Assembly: GCF_012927165.1 (NCBI RefSeq)
Contig: NZ_JABBGA010000004.1
Coordinates: 275,567-339,566 of the forward strand
Direction of reading: 5' to 3'
DNA from: Zoogloea dura
GTDB lineage: Bacteria > Pseudomonadota > Gammaproteobacteria > Burkholderiales > Rhodocyclaceae
DNA: 64,000 nucleotides
Below the pieces are notes generated by a model. That model was not told the DNA's origin. It worked only from the letters and a program-made list of their open reading frames with translations, and ran no database searches. The position numbers were made by a program, and so were the translations under genes. Position 1 is the stretch's first letter. Every line of letters begins with the position of its first letter. Positions 45,796-55,173 of the stretch are shown piece by piece.

Positions 45796-46224
45796 ATGTT
45801 CGACCCCTCCCGCGACCAGGCCCGCCAGTTCTTCGTGGCCTCCTGGGCCAAGCACAAGAACCGCGAAGTCCTGACTCAGCTCGAGATCATCGCCGCCGAC
45901 CTGGTGGCCCATCACCCGGAATACCAGCCCCTGCTGGAAGACCCGGACGCGGTGTACAAGGACTTCAGCCCCGAAGACGGGCAGGTCAATCCCTTCCTGC
46001 ACCTGTCCCTGCACCTGGCCATCGAGGAGCAGCTGTCGATCAACCAGCCGCCCGGCATCCGCGAGGCCTTCGAGCAATGCCAGGCCCGCCACGGTGACCG
46101 CCACGCGGCGCTCCACGATGTGCTCGAATGCCTGGGCGAGACCATCTGGCAGGCCCAGCGCGACAAGGCCCCGCTGGACGCCCGCGCCTACGTGGACGCC
46201 GTACGCAAGCGCGCCGGCCTTTGA
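45796..46224 (+). CDS. DUF1841 family protein
   Basis: 142-residue cytosolic protein, family DUF1841, found in beta- and gammaproteobacteria. Recognised by MFDPSRDQARQFF, HPEYQPLLED and NPFLHLSLHLAIEEQLSINQPPGI with the RHGDRHAALHDVLECLGETIWQAQR region, rich in His and Glu in a pattern that could bind metal (inference). Function not known. It lies 14 nt after nth, so likely the last gene of the rnf transcript. Confidence 0.85.
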   Translation: MFDPSRDQARQFFVASWAKHKNREVLTQLEIIAADLVAHHPEYQPLLEDPDAVYKDFSPEDGQVNPFLHLSLHLAIEEQLSINQPPGIREAFEQCQARHGDRHAALHDVLECLGETIWQAQRDKAPLDARAYVDAVRKRAGL

Positions 46225-46351
46225 GCCGAGCATGCCGCCCACCATGCCGTATTGCACGCCGCCGGCATTCCCGGCCGGCAAAGATCCGGGTCGCCTCCTA
46301 TACTGGTGCTGAACAGGGACTCATCCCTGACAGAAAAGGGAGCCAACCATC

Positions 46352-46942
46352 ATGGCAATCGATGCCTTGAGCACCTCGGTCCTCGCCAACGCACAAACCA
46401 CGGGCAATGCCACCAGAACACGGGAAAGCCCGGCACTGACGGCGGCCGGCGTCGAGAAGGCGGTACGCCAGAGTTCCGCGTCACAGATTCTCCAGGCCTC
46501 GGCCGAAGTGTCGATCAAGGCCGGGGACGAATCCCAGACCCTGCTCTTCAAGTCGGCCATCAGCCGCATCAACGAATTGCTGGCACCAGAGTTCGGCGAC
46601 AACGCCCTCGAAACAGCGGCCGCCAACCAGGACAATTCTGCCCAGGCCACGGCAGACCGCATCCTCAGCATTTCCACAGGGTTCTACGCTGCCTATGCGG
46701 CCCAGCACCAGGGGGAAGACCAGGCACAGACGCTCAACAACTTCGTCGATGTCATCCGTTCGGGCTTTGAACAAGGCTTCAACGAAGCCAAGGACATCCT
46801 CCAGGGGCTCAAGGTCCTGGACGGCGATATTGCCAGCGGCATCCAGAGCACCTGGGATCTGGTTCAACGAGGCTACAACGACTTCCTGACCAGTCAGTTG
46901 AACAAACTGAATTCAGAGGTGGAGCCCGAAGCAGCCACCTGA
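46352..46942 (+). CDS. DUF5610 domain protein
   Basis: 196-residue protein, Ala/Ser/Gln-rich, no signal peptide or membrane helix. The region QATADRILSISTGFYAAYAAQ to FVDVIRSGFEQGFNEAKDILQGLKVLDGDIASGIQSTWDLVQRGYNDFL matches the DUF5610 pattern (helical, GF.EA..IL.GL.VL.G.I). Proteins with this domain are of unknown function. A TATACT hexamer at 46299 is a possible -10, and AAGGGAG precedes the ATG well, so it is expressed independently. Convergent with the amidotransferase gene. Confidence 0.72.
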   Translation: MAIDALSTSVLANAQTTGNATRTRESPALTAAGVEKAVRQSSASQILQASAEVSIKAGDESQTLLFKSAISRINELLAPEFGDNALETAAANQDNSAQATADRILSISTGFYAAYAAQHQGEDQAQTLNNFVDVIRSGFEQGFNEAKDILQGLKVLDGDIASGIQSTWDLVQRGYNDFLTSQLNKLNSEVEPEAAT

Positions 46943-46964
46943 AACAGCCACCCGGGATCCCCAC

Positions 46965-47771
46965 CTAGAGGGTCCCGCCTGGGTGCTTCCGCGCCCGGCG
47001 TGCCGCAGCCAGAAAATCCAGCATGATAGGCGCGCTGTCGAGCAGGTCGGCACCGCCGCCATGAAACTCAGGATGCCACTGGAAACCGGCCACATAGCCG
47101 GCACCCTTCCAGCGGATCGCCTCAACGATGCCGTCAGCAGCCCTCGCCTCCACCTCCAGGTCGTTGCCCAGCCGGTCGATGGCCTGGTGATGGATGCTGA
47201 TCACCTGCCCCTCCGACCGCCCCGCATACAACTCGGCCAGCCGGGTGCCGGGCACCACCGCAACCTCATGGACATGCCGGTCGTAGAGGGCGGGCTCCAC
47301 ATGGCGGGCCGCCTCGGGACAGGCGCTGGCGATGTCCTGGTAAAGACTTCCGCCCAATGCCACATTGATCAGCTGGCAGCCCCGGCAGATACCCAGCACC
47401 GGTTTGCCCTGGAACACAAACTCCCAGAACAGCTCGATCTCGTACCGATCGCGGATGCGATCCCCCGGCCACAAGGGGCTGGTCGGCGCCATCCCGTAGG
47501 ACTCCGGTGCCATGTCGGCGCCGCCCTGCAAGACCAGGGCATCGAGTTCCACCGCGTACTCGCGCAGTGAGATCGCCCGCCGATCCACGCCTCCGCCGGT
47601 TTCGATGGTGGGCACCATGAAGGCCAGGGCACCGTGGGCCATCACCCAGTGAGCGATCGACTGCTCGATATATTGCAAGGTCTTGCCCGGAAAGTTCAGC
47701 TCCGCTGGTGGATCATGCATGAGGCGGGCCGACAGGCCGATGCGCAGCGGACGAGAGCCATCCTGACTCAT
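46965..47771 (-). CDS. Class I glutamine amidotransferase-like gamma-glutamyl hydrolase (PuuD-type)
   Basis: 268-residue enzyme of the peptidase C26/gamma-glutamyl-GABA hydrolase family. Catalytic Cys129 lies in VLGICRGCQLINVALGG, with HHQAIDRLG and the catalytic His and Glu in FQWHPEFHG near residues 226-234. PuuD hydrolyses gamma-glutamyl-GABA in putrescine breakdown, but here the neighbour 3 nt upstream encodes a glutamate-cysteine ligase-like enzyme and a K+/H+-type antiporter follows, suggesting a gamma-glutamyl compound made and cleaved by these two (inference). Confidence 0.9.
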   Translation of the reverse strand: MSQDGSRPLRIGLSARLMHDPPAELNFPGKTLQYIEQSIAHWVMAHGALAFMVPTIETGGGVDRRAISLREYAVELDALVLQGGADMAPESYGMAPTSPLWPGDRIRDRYEIELFWEFVFQGKPVLGICRGCQLINVALGGSLYQDIASACPEAARHVEPALYDRHVHEVAVVPGTRLAELYAGRSEGQVISIHHQAIDRLGNDLEVEARAADGIVEAIRWKGAGYVAGFQWHPEFHGGGADLLDSAPIMLDFLAAARRARKHPGGTL

Positions 47772-47774
47772 GGC

Positions 47775-48893
47775 TCATGGCTCCGCCCAGCGCAGGCATT
47801 GCTGCCGCACCAGTTCGGGCAACAGGGGATCGGCGGCCTGCTTGTTCCGCAGCCACTGGGCATCGTTGCGGCGCCCCCCCGCATCGTCGGCCAGACGCGC
47901 ACAGATCGCATCAGTTCCCAGCTCGGCCGCATGATGGCCGATCCGGCCGATCAGGCGCACGATCTCGTCGCCGAGCATGCCCCGCTCGCCGGAGGACGGG
48001 TCGACCCAGACGCCGCCATAGCCAAAACGGCAGGCCTGGAAGCGGTTGAAGGCATACACCAGGTAATCGTCCTCGGTGGGACGAAAAGGCTTTTCCACGA
48101 TCAGCCAGCGGGCCAGGGCCTGGATCAGCGCGGCCAGGGCGGCGGCCCGCTCCACCGTGAGCGGCGTGTCCAGCACCCTCACCTCGATGGTGCCGTACTC
48201 GGGCTTGGGACGGATGTCCCAGTAGAAGTCCTTCATGCTCTCCACCACCCCGGTCCGCGCCATCTTCGCAAAGTACTGCTTGAAATCTTCCCAGTTGAGA
48301 ACAAAGGGCGCCCTGCCGGACAGGGGAAAGGCAAAGATGGAGTTGAGCCGGGCGGAGTCGAAGCCTGTGTCATTGCCCTGGACAAACGGCGAAGAGGCCG
48401 ACAGGGCAATCAGGTGCGGGATATAGCGGGACAAACCGTGAAGCAGCAGCAGCGCCTCGTCGGAGCCGGGGCAACCGATATGCACGTGCTGCCCGAACAC
48501 CGTGAACTGCTTGGCCAGATAGCCATACAGGTCACTCAGGTGCTGATAGCGGGCCCCGTCCGAAATCCGCCGCTCGCCCCAGTGCTGGAAGGCATGGGCG
48601 CCACCGCCGCAGATGCCTATGTCGAGCCGCCGCGCCCCTTCCAGCAAGCCGTCACGCAGGGCAGTAAGCTGGGACAGAGCATCGGCATGACCATTGCAGA
48701 TGCCGGTGGCGATCTCGATCATGCTCTTGGTGATCTCAGGCTTCACGTCACCGACAAAACCCTGCTGGTGCAATACCCGCAACAGGTCCGGGGCAGAGCC
48801 GACCAGATCGAAATCATGGGTGCTGACCAATTGCAGCTCCAGCTCGATGCCCAGGGTCAGGCAACGCGAGTGGGCAAAGGATTCAAGCGCCAC
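47775..48893 (-). CDS. Glutamate-cysteine ligase-like carboxylate-amine ligase (GCS2/YbdK family)
   Basis: 372-residue ATP-dependent ligase-like protein. N-terminal [12 protein letters not shown] and the [18 protein letters not shown] and [38 protein letters not shown] regions are the GCS2 (YbdK-type) signature. YbdK ligates glutamate weakly to cysteine; many members have unknown acceptors. GTG start at 48893. The gene overlaps the antiporter stop by 11 nt and precedes the hydrolase by 3 nt, so the three are one unit. Likely forms a gamma-glutamyl amide. Confidence 0.88.
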   Translation of the reverse strand: MALESFAHSRCLTLGIELELQLVSTHDFDLVGSAPDLLRVLHQQGFVGDVKPEITKSMIEIATGICNGHADALSQLTALRDGLLEGARRLDIGICGGGAHAFQHWGERRISDGARYQHLSDLYGYLAKQFTVFGQHVHIGCPGSDEALLLLHGLSRYIPHLIALSASSPFVQGNDTGFDSARLNSIFAFPLSGRAPFVLNWEDFKQYFAKMARTGVVESMKDFYWDIRPKPEYGTIEVRVLDTPLTVERAAALAALIQALARWLIVEKPFRPTEDDYLVYAFNRFQACRFGYGGVWVDPSSGERGMLGDEIVRLIGRIGHHAAELGTDAICARLADDAGGRRNDAQWLRNKQAADPLLPELVRQQCLRWAEP

Positions 48894-50109
48894 TGGCGGC
48901 CTCCTTTCCTTCCGGGGTCTCGCCGCAATGGCTCAAGGCCCACTGGGTCGCGATCGGACCGAGTATCTCCATCACCATCGCCGCGCCGGCCAGCGCCGCG
49001 GCCACTTTCATCCCCATCGCAGGGAAGGCCGAGTAAAGGCTGGCGGTAAGCAGGAAGGCCGTCCCCGACATGGGCAGCAGGGCCACTCCCAGGGCTGTCG
49101 CCTGGGCCGTGGACAGGCCGGAGCGACGGCCGAACAACACCGTACCGGCAACCTTGGCAAAGGCCCGCAACAGCAGCAAGGCCACCCCCGCCAGGCCGCC
49201 ACCGACGATCAAGCGCCAGTCCGCCGCCATGCCGTTGGCCACAAACAGGAGCACCACCAACGCCCCACCCGCAGTGCCAAAGTGGCGCGGCCACAAGCAG
49301 GGGCGCGGGTCCCGGCTGCGTAGCAGCATGCCGGCCAGCAGCGGCACCAGGATTGGCGAGGCCCCGGACAGGCGGACCAGCACCAGGGCCAGGAAGATCA
49401 GCCCCAGCAACAGCAACGCGCTGTTCTCGTTGGCCAGATCGAGCCGACGCCGGGCAAGGCCCACCGCCAGGGCCAGCATAATGGACAGCACCAGGGTATT
49501 GAGCAGGAACCACAAGGGCGGCCGCAGGGCCTCAAGGGCATTGCTGCCATGCACCTGCCCGAGCAGGCCCAGGATGACCTGCACGGCCACCACCGCATAG
49601 ATGGTGTTGAGCGCCGACAACATCAGCAAGCGCTCCGTCACCTGCCCCCGTGCCCCGATCTCGCTGGCCACCCGCATCACCACCACCGGCGAACTGACCA
49701 TGCAGACCGCAGCCAGGGCCAGCGAACTGCCGGGCCCGAGGCCCAGGTAATGGCCGATGCCGAAGACCAGGAAAAAGCTGAGCCCGGCCTCGGCCACACT
49801 GGTTGCCGCCAGCCAGGGATTGGCCCGCAACCAGGGCAGATTGACCCGGCTGCCCAGTTCGAAAAGCAGCACCGCCATGGCCACCTCGAGGCCATGCTGG
49901 AAGCCCTCGGACAACTCAAGCCCCGCCCCGTCGAAACTGCTTGCCGAAGCAAACAGCCCGACCAGGGTGTAGCCGACGATGCGTGGCCAGCGCAGCAACC
50001 GGAACACGGCTTCGCCGGCAAGGGGGGCGATCACCAGGAGCAGGGCCAGGGCGAAGCTGGTATCGAGGGGCGTGATCCAGCCGGGCAGAAAGGACAGATC
50101 GGGCGTCAT
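48883..50109 (-). CDS. CPA2-type cation:proton antiporter (Kef-like membrane domain, no RCK domain)
   Basis: 408-residue integral membrane protein with about 12 helices, the Na+/H+ or K+/H+ exchanger domain of the CPA2 family ([46 protein letters not shown]). Unlike KefB/KefC it ends after the transmembrane part and has no cytosolic KTN/RCK or NAD-binding domain. ATG 50109 is preferred because a GGAGGAG box precedes it. In KefB/C glutathione regulates activity; here a gamma-glutamyl ligase-like enzyme and hydrolase are in the same operon. Confidence 0.88.
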   Translation of the reverse strand: MTPDLSFLPGWITPLDTSFALALLLVIAPLAGEAVFRLLRWPRIVGYTLVGLFASASSFDGAGLELSEGFQHGLEVAMAVLLFELGSRVNLPWLRANPWLAATSVAEAGLSFFLVFGIGHYLGLGPGSSLALAAVCMVSSPVVVMRVASEIGARGQVTERLLMLSALNTIYAVVAVQVILGLLGQVHGSNALEALRPPLWFLLNTLVLSIMLALAVGLARRRLDLANENSALLLLGLIFLALVLVRLSGASPILVPLLAGMLLRSRDPRPCLWPRHFGTAGGALVVLLFVANGMAADWRLIVGGGLAGVALLLLRAFAKVAGTVLFGRRSGLSTAQATALGVALLPMSGTAFLLTASLYSAFPAMGMKVAAALAGAAMVMEILGPIATQWALSHCGETPEGKEAASGA

Positions 50110-50297
50110 GCGGTCTCCTCCAGGGCCGCCGGGAGACAGGCGCACGAGGCGCGGCAGCGGCGGGCATCAAGGAATGGCGAGTCACGGAACCGCCGGGATG
50201 CACCCCGCGGCTGAAGCGGAACGGGGTGGGCTTTCAGGTAGAGCCGCCATGCAGGCCAGAGGTTCCCGAACCCGGCCGAGCGGGCTCGCCGCCAGGC

Positions 50298-51509
50298 CTA
50301 CTCGTGACGCAGCGCCTCGATGGGATCCAGGCGCGCCGCCCGCTGCGCCGGGACATAGCCGAAGACCACTCCGATCGCCGCCGAGAAGCCGAAGGACAGC
50401 AGGTTGATGCCCGGATTGAACAGGTAGGGCACGTGCATCAGCGCCGCGCCGCCCATCGACGCCAGGGTCGCCAGCACGATGCCGACCAGCCCGCCCAGGG
50501 AGGCCAGCGCCACCGCCTCCACCAGGAACTGCAGCAGCACCTCCCGCTCCAGCGCCCCGATGGCCAGGCGGATGCCGATCTCGCGGGTCCGCTCGGTGAC
50601 CGACACCAGCATGATGTTCATGATGCCGATGCCCCCTACCAGCAGGCTCACCGCCGCCACCGCCCCGAGCAGGCCGGTCATGACCCGGGTGGTGCCCGAG
50701 AGGGTCTCGGCGATCTGGCGGGTGTCCATCACCGAGAAATCGTCGTTGTCGCCAGGCCCGATGTGGCGGCGCTCACGCATCAACCAGGTGATCTGCTCCT
50801 TGGCGGCGTCCATCGCCCCATCGTCGCGCACCGAGATCATCAGGCTGCCCACGTCCACCGAGCCGGTCAGGCGGCGCTGCACCGTGCGCAGGGGCATCAC
50901 CACCAGGTCATCCTGATCATTGCCCATGGTGGACTGCCCCTTCGACGCCAGCAGGCCGATCACCTCGCAGGAGAACTGCTTGACCCGGACCTGCCGGCCG
51001 ACCGGGTCCTGGCCGCCGAAGAGCTCGCGGCGCAGGGTGTCGCCGATCACGCAGACGGCAGCACCGGCCCGCTCCTCGGCTTCGTTGAAGATCCGCCCTG
51101 CCGCCACCTGCCACTTGCCGGTGGCAAACCAGTCCCGGCTGGTGCCGGTCACGCCGCTGGACCAGTTGCGGGACATCGCCACCAGGGTCACGCTCTTGCT
51201 GCTCACCGGCACCACCGCGGCGAGGCCGGCCACCTGGCTGCGCAGGGCCTCCACGTCCGCCGTCCGGAAGGCCGCCGCGCCGGCCGAGTCCCGCCCCGGG
51301 CCAAGATGCTGGCCGGGGCGGATGATCAGCAGATTGCTGCCCAGGCTGGCGATCTGGTCCGACACGGAGCGGGTCGCTCCGTTGCCGAGGGTCACCATGG
51401 TGATCACCGCCGACACGCCGATCACGATGCCCAGCACAGTCAGGAAGGAGCGCATCAGATTGCGGCGGATCTCGCGCAGGGCCAGCAGCACCGCGTTCCA
51501 CAGCATCAT
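50298..51509 (-). CDS. MacB-type ABC transporter permease (without ATPase domain)
   Basis: 403-residue membrane protein: first helix about residues 20-42 (MRSFLTVLGIVIGVSAVITMVTLGNGA), a large periplasmic MacB_PCD domain (43-270), and three C-terminal FtsX helices with IGIMNIMLVSVTERTREIGIRLAIGA, the coupling region. In E. coli MacB the ATPase is fused to this part, but here it is a separate gene upstream (51506-52228) with 4-nt overlap. Exports macrolides, peptides or siderophores in known homologues; substrate unknown. Confidence 0.95.
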   Translation of the reverse strand: MMLWNAVLLALREIRRNLMRSFLTVLGIVIGVSAVITMVTLGNGATRSVSDQIASLGSNLLIIRPGQHLGPGRDSAGAAAFRTADVEALRSQVAGLAAVVPVSSKSVTLVAMSRNWSSGVTGTSRDWFATGKWQVAAGRIFNEAEERAGAAVCVIGDTLRRELFGGQDPVGRQVRVKQFSCEVIGLLASKGQSTMGNDQDDLVVMPLRTVQRRLTGSVDVGSLMISVRDDGAMDAAKEQITWLMRERRHIGPGDNDDFSVMDTRQIAETLSGTTRVMTGLLGAVAAVSLLVGGIGIMNIMLVSVTERTREIGIRLAIGALEREVLLQFLVEAVALASLGGLVGIVLATLASMGGAALMHVPYLFNPGINLLSFGFSAAIGVVFGYVPAQRAARLDPIEALRHE

Positions 51510-52228
51510 GATGTGCTCTCCGGCTGCCCGGCTGGGGCATCGTTGCGGGTGTCACTGGCGATCAGCCCATCCACCAGCCTGACGATGCGCCGGGCGTAGG
51601 CGGCCATGTCGGCCTCGTGGGTCACCATCACCACGGTGAGGCCCTTGTCCCGGTTGAGGCCGGTGAGCAAGGCCATGATCTCGTGGCTGCGTGCCGTATC
51701 CAGGTTGCCGGTCGGTTCATCGGCCAGCAGCAGCGAGGGGCCGGTGACCAGCGCACGGGCAATCGCCACGCGCTGCTGCTGGCCGCCGGACAGCTCGGCG
51801 GGGGTGTGATGTCCCCAGCCCTCCAGCCCCACCGAAGCCAGGGCCGCCCGGGCAAGCTGGTGGCGCCGTTCATTCCCCTCACCGCGGTAAAGCAGCGGCA
51901 GCTCCACGTTCTCCTGGGCCGAGGTGCGGGCCAGCAGGTTGAAGCCCTGGAACACGAAGCCCAGGGCATGGCGGCGCAGGCGTGCCCGCTGGTCCCGGTC
52001 CAGGGCTTCCACCGCCAGGCCACGGAAGCGGTAGCTGCCGCCGCTCGGCGTATCCAGGCAGCCCAGGATGTTCATCAGCGACGACTTGCCGGAGCCGCTG
52101 GGGCCCATGATCGCCACAAACTCCCCTTCCTCGATGCTCAGGTCCACCCCGCGCAAGGCCTGGAAAGCCGCCGGACCGTCGCCGAAGCGCCGGGTAACAC
52201 CCGTCAGGGCGATCAGCGGGACGCTCAT
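51506..52228 (-). CDS. ABC transporter ATP-binding protein of MacB/LolD type
   Basis: 240-residue ATPase. Walker A GPSGSGKSSL, Q-loop VFQGFNLL, signature LSGGQQQRVAIARAL, Walker B LLLADEPTGNLD and H-loop VTHEADM are all in place. This is the MacB/LolD-like class that powers mechanotransmission through FtsX-type permeases. ATG 52228 overlaps the macA stop (52225) by 4 nt and its end overlaps the permease start, so all three are coupled. Confidence 0.96.
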   Translation of the reverse strand: MSVPLIALTGVTRRFGDGPAAFQALRGVDLSIEEGEFVAIMGPSGSGKSSLMNILGCLDTPSGGSYRFRGLAVEALDRDQRARLRRHALGFVFQGFNLLARTSAQENVELPLLYRGEGNERRHQLARAALASVGLEGWGHHTPAELSGGQQQRVAIARALVTGPSLLLADEPTGNLDTARSHEIMALLTGLNRDKGLTVVMVTHEADMAAYARRIVRLVDGLIASDTRNDAPAGQPESTS

Positions 52229-53523
52229 TTGCGTGCCGCCGCTGCTTCGACGATCACTTCCGCACCCGCCTCCAGCGGCGTCTCGCCCTCTGCCGCGCGG
52301 ACTTCGGAAAACTGCCCGTTGCTGCCCAGTACATTGACCCGCAGGGGCGCCGGAGCACCATCCTTCAGCAGCCACAGGGTCTGGCTGCCATCCTTGGCCA
52401 GGGCCTGGCCGGCAACCTTGGCCGGCGGGCCAGGCGGGCGGGGCATCAGGCTGGCGAGCAGGCTGCGCTTGTCTTCCACCCGGGCGGCCGGAGGCGAGAA
52501 GCGCAGGGCGGTATTGGGCACCAGCACGACGCCGCTGCGCCGGGCCGTGGTGATCTCGGCGGTGGCGGTCATGCCCGGGCGCAGCAGCAGATCATCGTTG
52601 CGCACCTCCAGGATGGTCAGGTAGGACACCACCTGGTCCTTGGTCTGGGATCCCCAGCCCACCCGGGTGACCCGGGCCGGAAAGCTCCGCCCCGGCCAGG
52701 CATCCACGTGAAAGCGGGCGTCCTGGCCCTCCTTGACCTTGCCCACGTCGGCTTCGTCCACATCCACCTGCAGTTCCATGCGGCGCAGGTCCTCGGCCAG
52801 GGTGAACAGCACCGGCGCAGTCATCGCCGCCGCCACCGTCTGGCCGGGCTCCACCTTGCGGGTCAGCACGATGCCATCGATGGGCGAGCGGATCGTCGCC
52901 TTGCCGAGGCTGATCTCGTAGCTGCTCAGCACCGCCTGCGCCGACGCGACCGTTGCTTCGGCCACCCGCTGATCGGCCACGGCGCGCAAGGCGGCGGCCT
53001 CGCCGCTGTCGAGCTCGGCCTTCGACGGCACCTTGCCGCCCGACAGGCGCGCTACCTCCCGCAGGCGGGCCAGGCTGGCCGCCGTCTCGGCCACCGTGGC
53101 CTCGGCCTGACGCACCTTGGCCCGGGCCGAGGCCAGGTCGGCTCGGGCCTGCCGCACTTGGTCGCGCAGCTTGAGCGTGTCCAGGCGGGCGATCACCTGC
53201 CCTTTGCGGACCCGGTCATTCACATCCACCAGCACGCTGTCCACGATGCCCGACAGCTCGCTGCCCACATCCACCGAGTTGGTGGGCTGGAGATTGCCGG
53301 TCGCCGATACGTTGATGACAAGTTCTCCACGCGTGGCGGCCTGGGTCCGGTAGTGCGGCCCCTCGTCGCCCTTGCCGCCGATCAGGCCGTAGGCTGCCAG
53401 CAGGACGAGTACGAGCAGGCCACCGCCCAGCAGGCGGCGCCCCCTTGTTCCAAAGCGGGACGTGCTGCCCTGGAAGACGAGTTCGCGGAGATCTTGCGCG
53501 GAGCGATTTTCAGGGGCGTTCAT
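52225..53523 (-). CDS. MacA-like periplasmic adaptor (HlyD/RND-MFP family)
   Basis: 432-residue membrane-fusion protein linking the inner-membrane transporter to the outer-membrane channel. One N-terminal transmembrane helix (residues 31-49), then lipoyl-like and hairpin parts (GELVINVSATGNLQPTNSVDVGSELSGIVDSVLVDVNDRVRKGQ with a long coiled-coil hairpin) and beta-barrel (STVRSPIDGIVLTRKVEPGQTVAAAM-type region, here ATIRSPIDGIVLTRKVEPGQ). ATG 53523 is chosen. The start overlaps the nodT stop (53520) in ATGA. Confidence 0.95.
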   Translation of the reverse strand: MNAPENRSAQDLRELVFQGSTSRFGTRGRRLLGGGLLVLVLLAAYGLIGGKGDEGPHYRTQAATRGELVINVSATGNLQPTNSVDVGSELSGIVDSVLVDVNDRVRKGQVIARLDTLKLRDQVRQARADLASARAKVRQAEATVAETAASLARLREVARLSGGKVPSKAELDSGEAAALRAVADQRVAEATVASAQAVLSSYEISLGKATIRSPIDGIVLTRKVEPGQTVAAAMTAPVLFTLAEDLRRMELQVDVDEADVGKVKEGQDARFHVDAWPGRSFPARVTRVGWGSQTKDQVVSYLTILEVRNDDLLLRPGMTATAEITTARRSGVVLVPNTALRFSPPAARVEDKRSLLASLMPRPPGPPAKVAGQALAKDGSQTLWLLKDGAPAPLRVNVLGSNGQFSEVRAAEGETPLEAGAEVIVEAAAARK

Positions 53524-54977
53524 ACGGCAGGCGGGGAAACCCGGGCGTTCATGGCGGTATCCCTGGGCGACCATCCGCCTCCCAGGGCCTTGTAGAGCTG
53601 GATCAGGGCGGTCACCCGCTCGGCCTCGGCCGAGGCCAGGCTGTCCTCGATGGAGAGCAGGCTGCGCTCGGTGGTGAGCACCGTCTGGAAGTCGATCAGC
53701 CCGGAGGTGTAGCGGTGACGGGCCAGCAAGGCCGCGTTGCGGGCCGCCCCGGCGGCGCTGCTCAGGGCCTGCTGGCGCTCGCGGCCGTTGGCAAGGGCGA
53801 CCAGGGCGTTCTGTACCTCCTCGAGCGCCGTCAGCACGGTGGCCTCGTAGGCGGCACGGCTCTGGTCGCGCACCGCCTCCTGGGCCTGCACCCGCGCGCG
53901 GGCACGGCCCGCGTCAAACAAGGGGCCGCTGACGCCGGCCGCCAGGGAGCGGGCGATCTGCCCGCCGCCGCCCAGCACCGACAGGCCGAGCGCCTCGAGG
54001 CCGAGGTTGCCGCTAAGGCTGAAGGCGGGATAGCGGGCCGCCTCGGCCTGGCCGATACGGGCGGTCTCGGCAGCGAGACGACGTTCCGCCGCCTGCACGT
54101 CGGGGCGCTGGCGCAGGACCTCCGCCGGGATCGACAGGGCGATGCCGGGCGGCAGGCTGGGCAAGGCGCGGCCGCGCGTCCCTTCATCGACGGCAAGCAC
54201 CGCATGCAGGCTGCCCGGTGTCCGTCCGGTGAGGATGGCAAGGCGATGCTCGGCCCCGGCGCGCCCGCTATCCAGGGCAGGGATGGCAGCCCGGGTGCTG
54301 TCCCGGTTGCTGCGCGCCTGCTCCACCTCCAGGCTGCTGGCCAGCCCCGCCTGGCTGCGCCAGTCGGTGATCTGCGCCGTCTCGGTCTGGCTCGCCAGAT
54401 TGTCCCGGGCGATCGCCAGGCGCGCCTGATAGGCCCGCAGCTCCACGTAGTTCAGGGCCACCTCGGCCACCAGGCTGACCCGCGTGGCCTGCAGGTCGGC
54501 TTCACTCGCCGCCAGGTCGGCCTCCGCCGCCTCGAGGGCGCGGCGCGTCCCGCCGAACACATCCGGCTCCCAGGCGGCATCGAAGCCGGCCTGGTACAGG
54601 CTGCGACTCACCCCCAGCGCGGTGCTGCGGCTGGCGCCGGCCGATGCCGAGAGCGTCGGGAAGCGGTTGGCCACAGCCAGTTCCCGGGCCGCGCGGGCCG
54701 CCCGCAATGCAGCGGCGGCACGCTGCAGGTCCGGGTTGGCGACGAGCGCCTCATCCACCAGGCGGGACAACTGCGGGTCTGCGAGCTGGGTCCACCAGCG
54801 CGACAGGTCGATGTCGCCGGCAGGTACGGTGCCCTCCAGGGGCACGGCCTGCCAGGCTGCAGGGGCTTGCGCCACGGGAGGGTGGTAATCCGGGCCGACA
54901 GTGGCACAGGCCGCAAGCAGGCTGCACAGGAGCAGCGGCGCCAGGCGGGCAACCGGAACAGGGAGAGACAGGGCCAT
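53520..54977 (-). CDS. NodT-family outer membrane efflux lipoprotein
   Basis: 485-residue outer-membrane factor. The signal sequence ends in the lipobox LLAAC with Cys24 as the acylated residue, followed by ATVGPDYHPP, typical of NodT/OprM-type lipoproteins. TolC-like helices fill the rest. It is the first gene of the nodT-macA-ATPase-permease operon, giving a complete four-protein export system. NodT channels are more usual with RND pumps; pairing with MacAB is less common but known. Confidence 0.94.
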   Translation of the reverse strand: MALSLPVPVARLAPLLLCSLLAACATVGPDYHPPVAQAPAAWQAVPLEGTVPAGDIDLSRWWTQLADPQLSRLVDEALVANPDLQRAAAALRAARAARELAVANRFPTLSASAGASRSTALGVSRSLYQAGFDAAWEPDVFGGTRRALEAAEADLAASEADLQATRVSLVAEVALNYVELRAYQARLAIARDNLASQTETAQITDWRSQAGLASSLEVEQARSNRDSTRAAIPALDSGRAGAEHRLAILTGRTPGSLHAVLAVDEGTRGRALPSLPPGIALSIPAEVLRQRPDVQAAERRLAAETARIGQAEAARYPAFSLSGNLGLEALGLSVLGGGGQIARSLAAGVSGPLFDAGRARARVQAQEAVRDQSRAAYEATVLTALEEVQNALVALANGRERQQALSSAAGAARNAALLARHRYTSGLIDFQTVLTTERSLLSIEDSLASAEAERVTALIQLYKALGGGWSPRDTAMNARVSPPAV

Positions 54978-55120
54978 GGGCTCGATCGGGGAAGCTCTGC
55001 GCCACTGCGCAGCGATACACCGATGATGGCCGGGCGACGGGTTAGCCGCGGTTAGGCCAACGTAAAAACGGGTAAAGACACTTGCGCAGCCCTGCGCCGG
55101 CCAAGTGGGGTCAACGCAAA

Positions 55121-55138
55121 CGGGCCCCGAAGGGCCCG
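55121..55138 (-). terminator. Hairpin terminator downstream of purM
   Basis: On the minus strand, CGGGCCC-TTCG-GGGCCCG followed by TTTGCGTTG. A UUCG tetraloop caps a perfect 7-bp GC stem, 36 nt after the purM stop codon. The T tract is short (three), so termination may be partial. Confidence 0.75.
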
Positions 55139-55173
55139 CTTTGTCGCGCTCAGGGGCTGCCGCCCCGGGGGCG

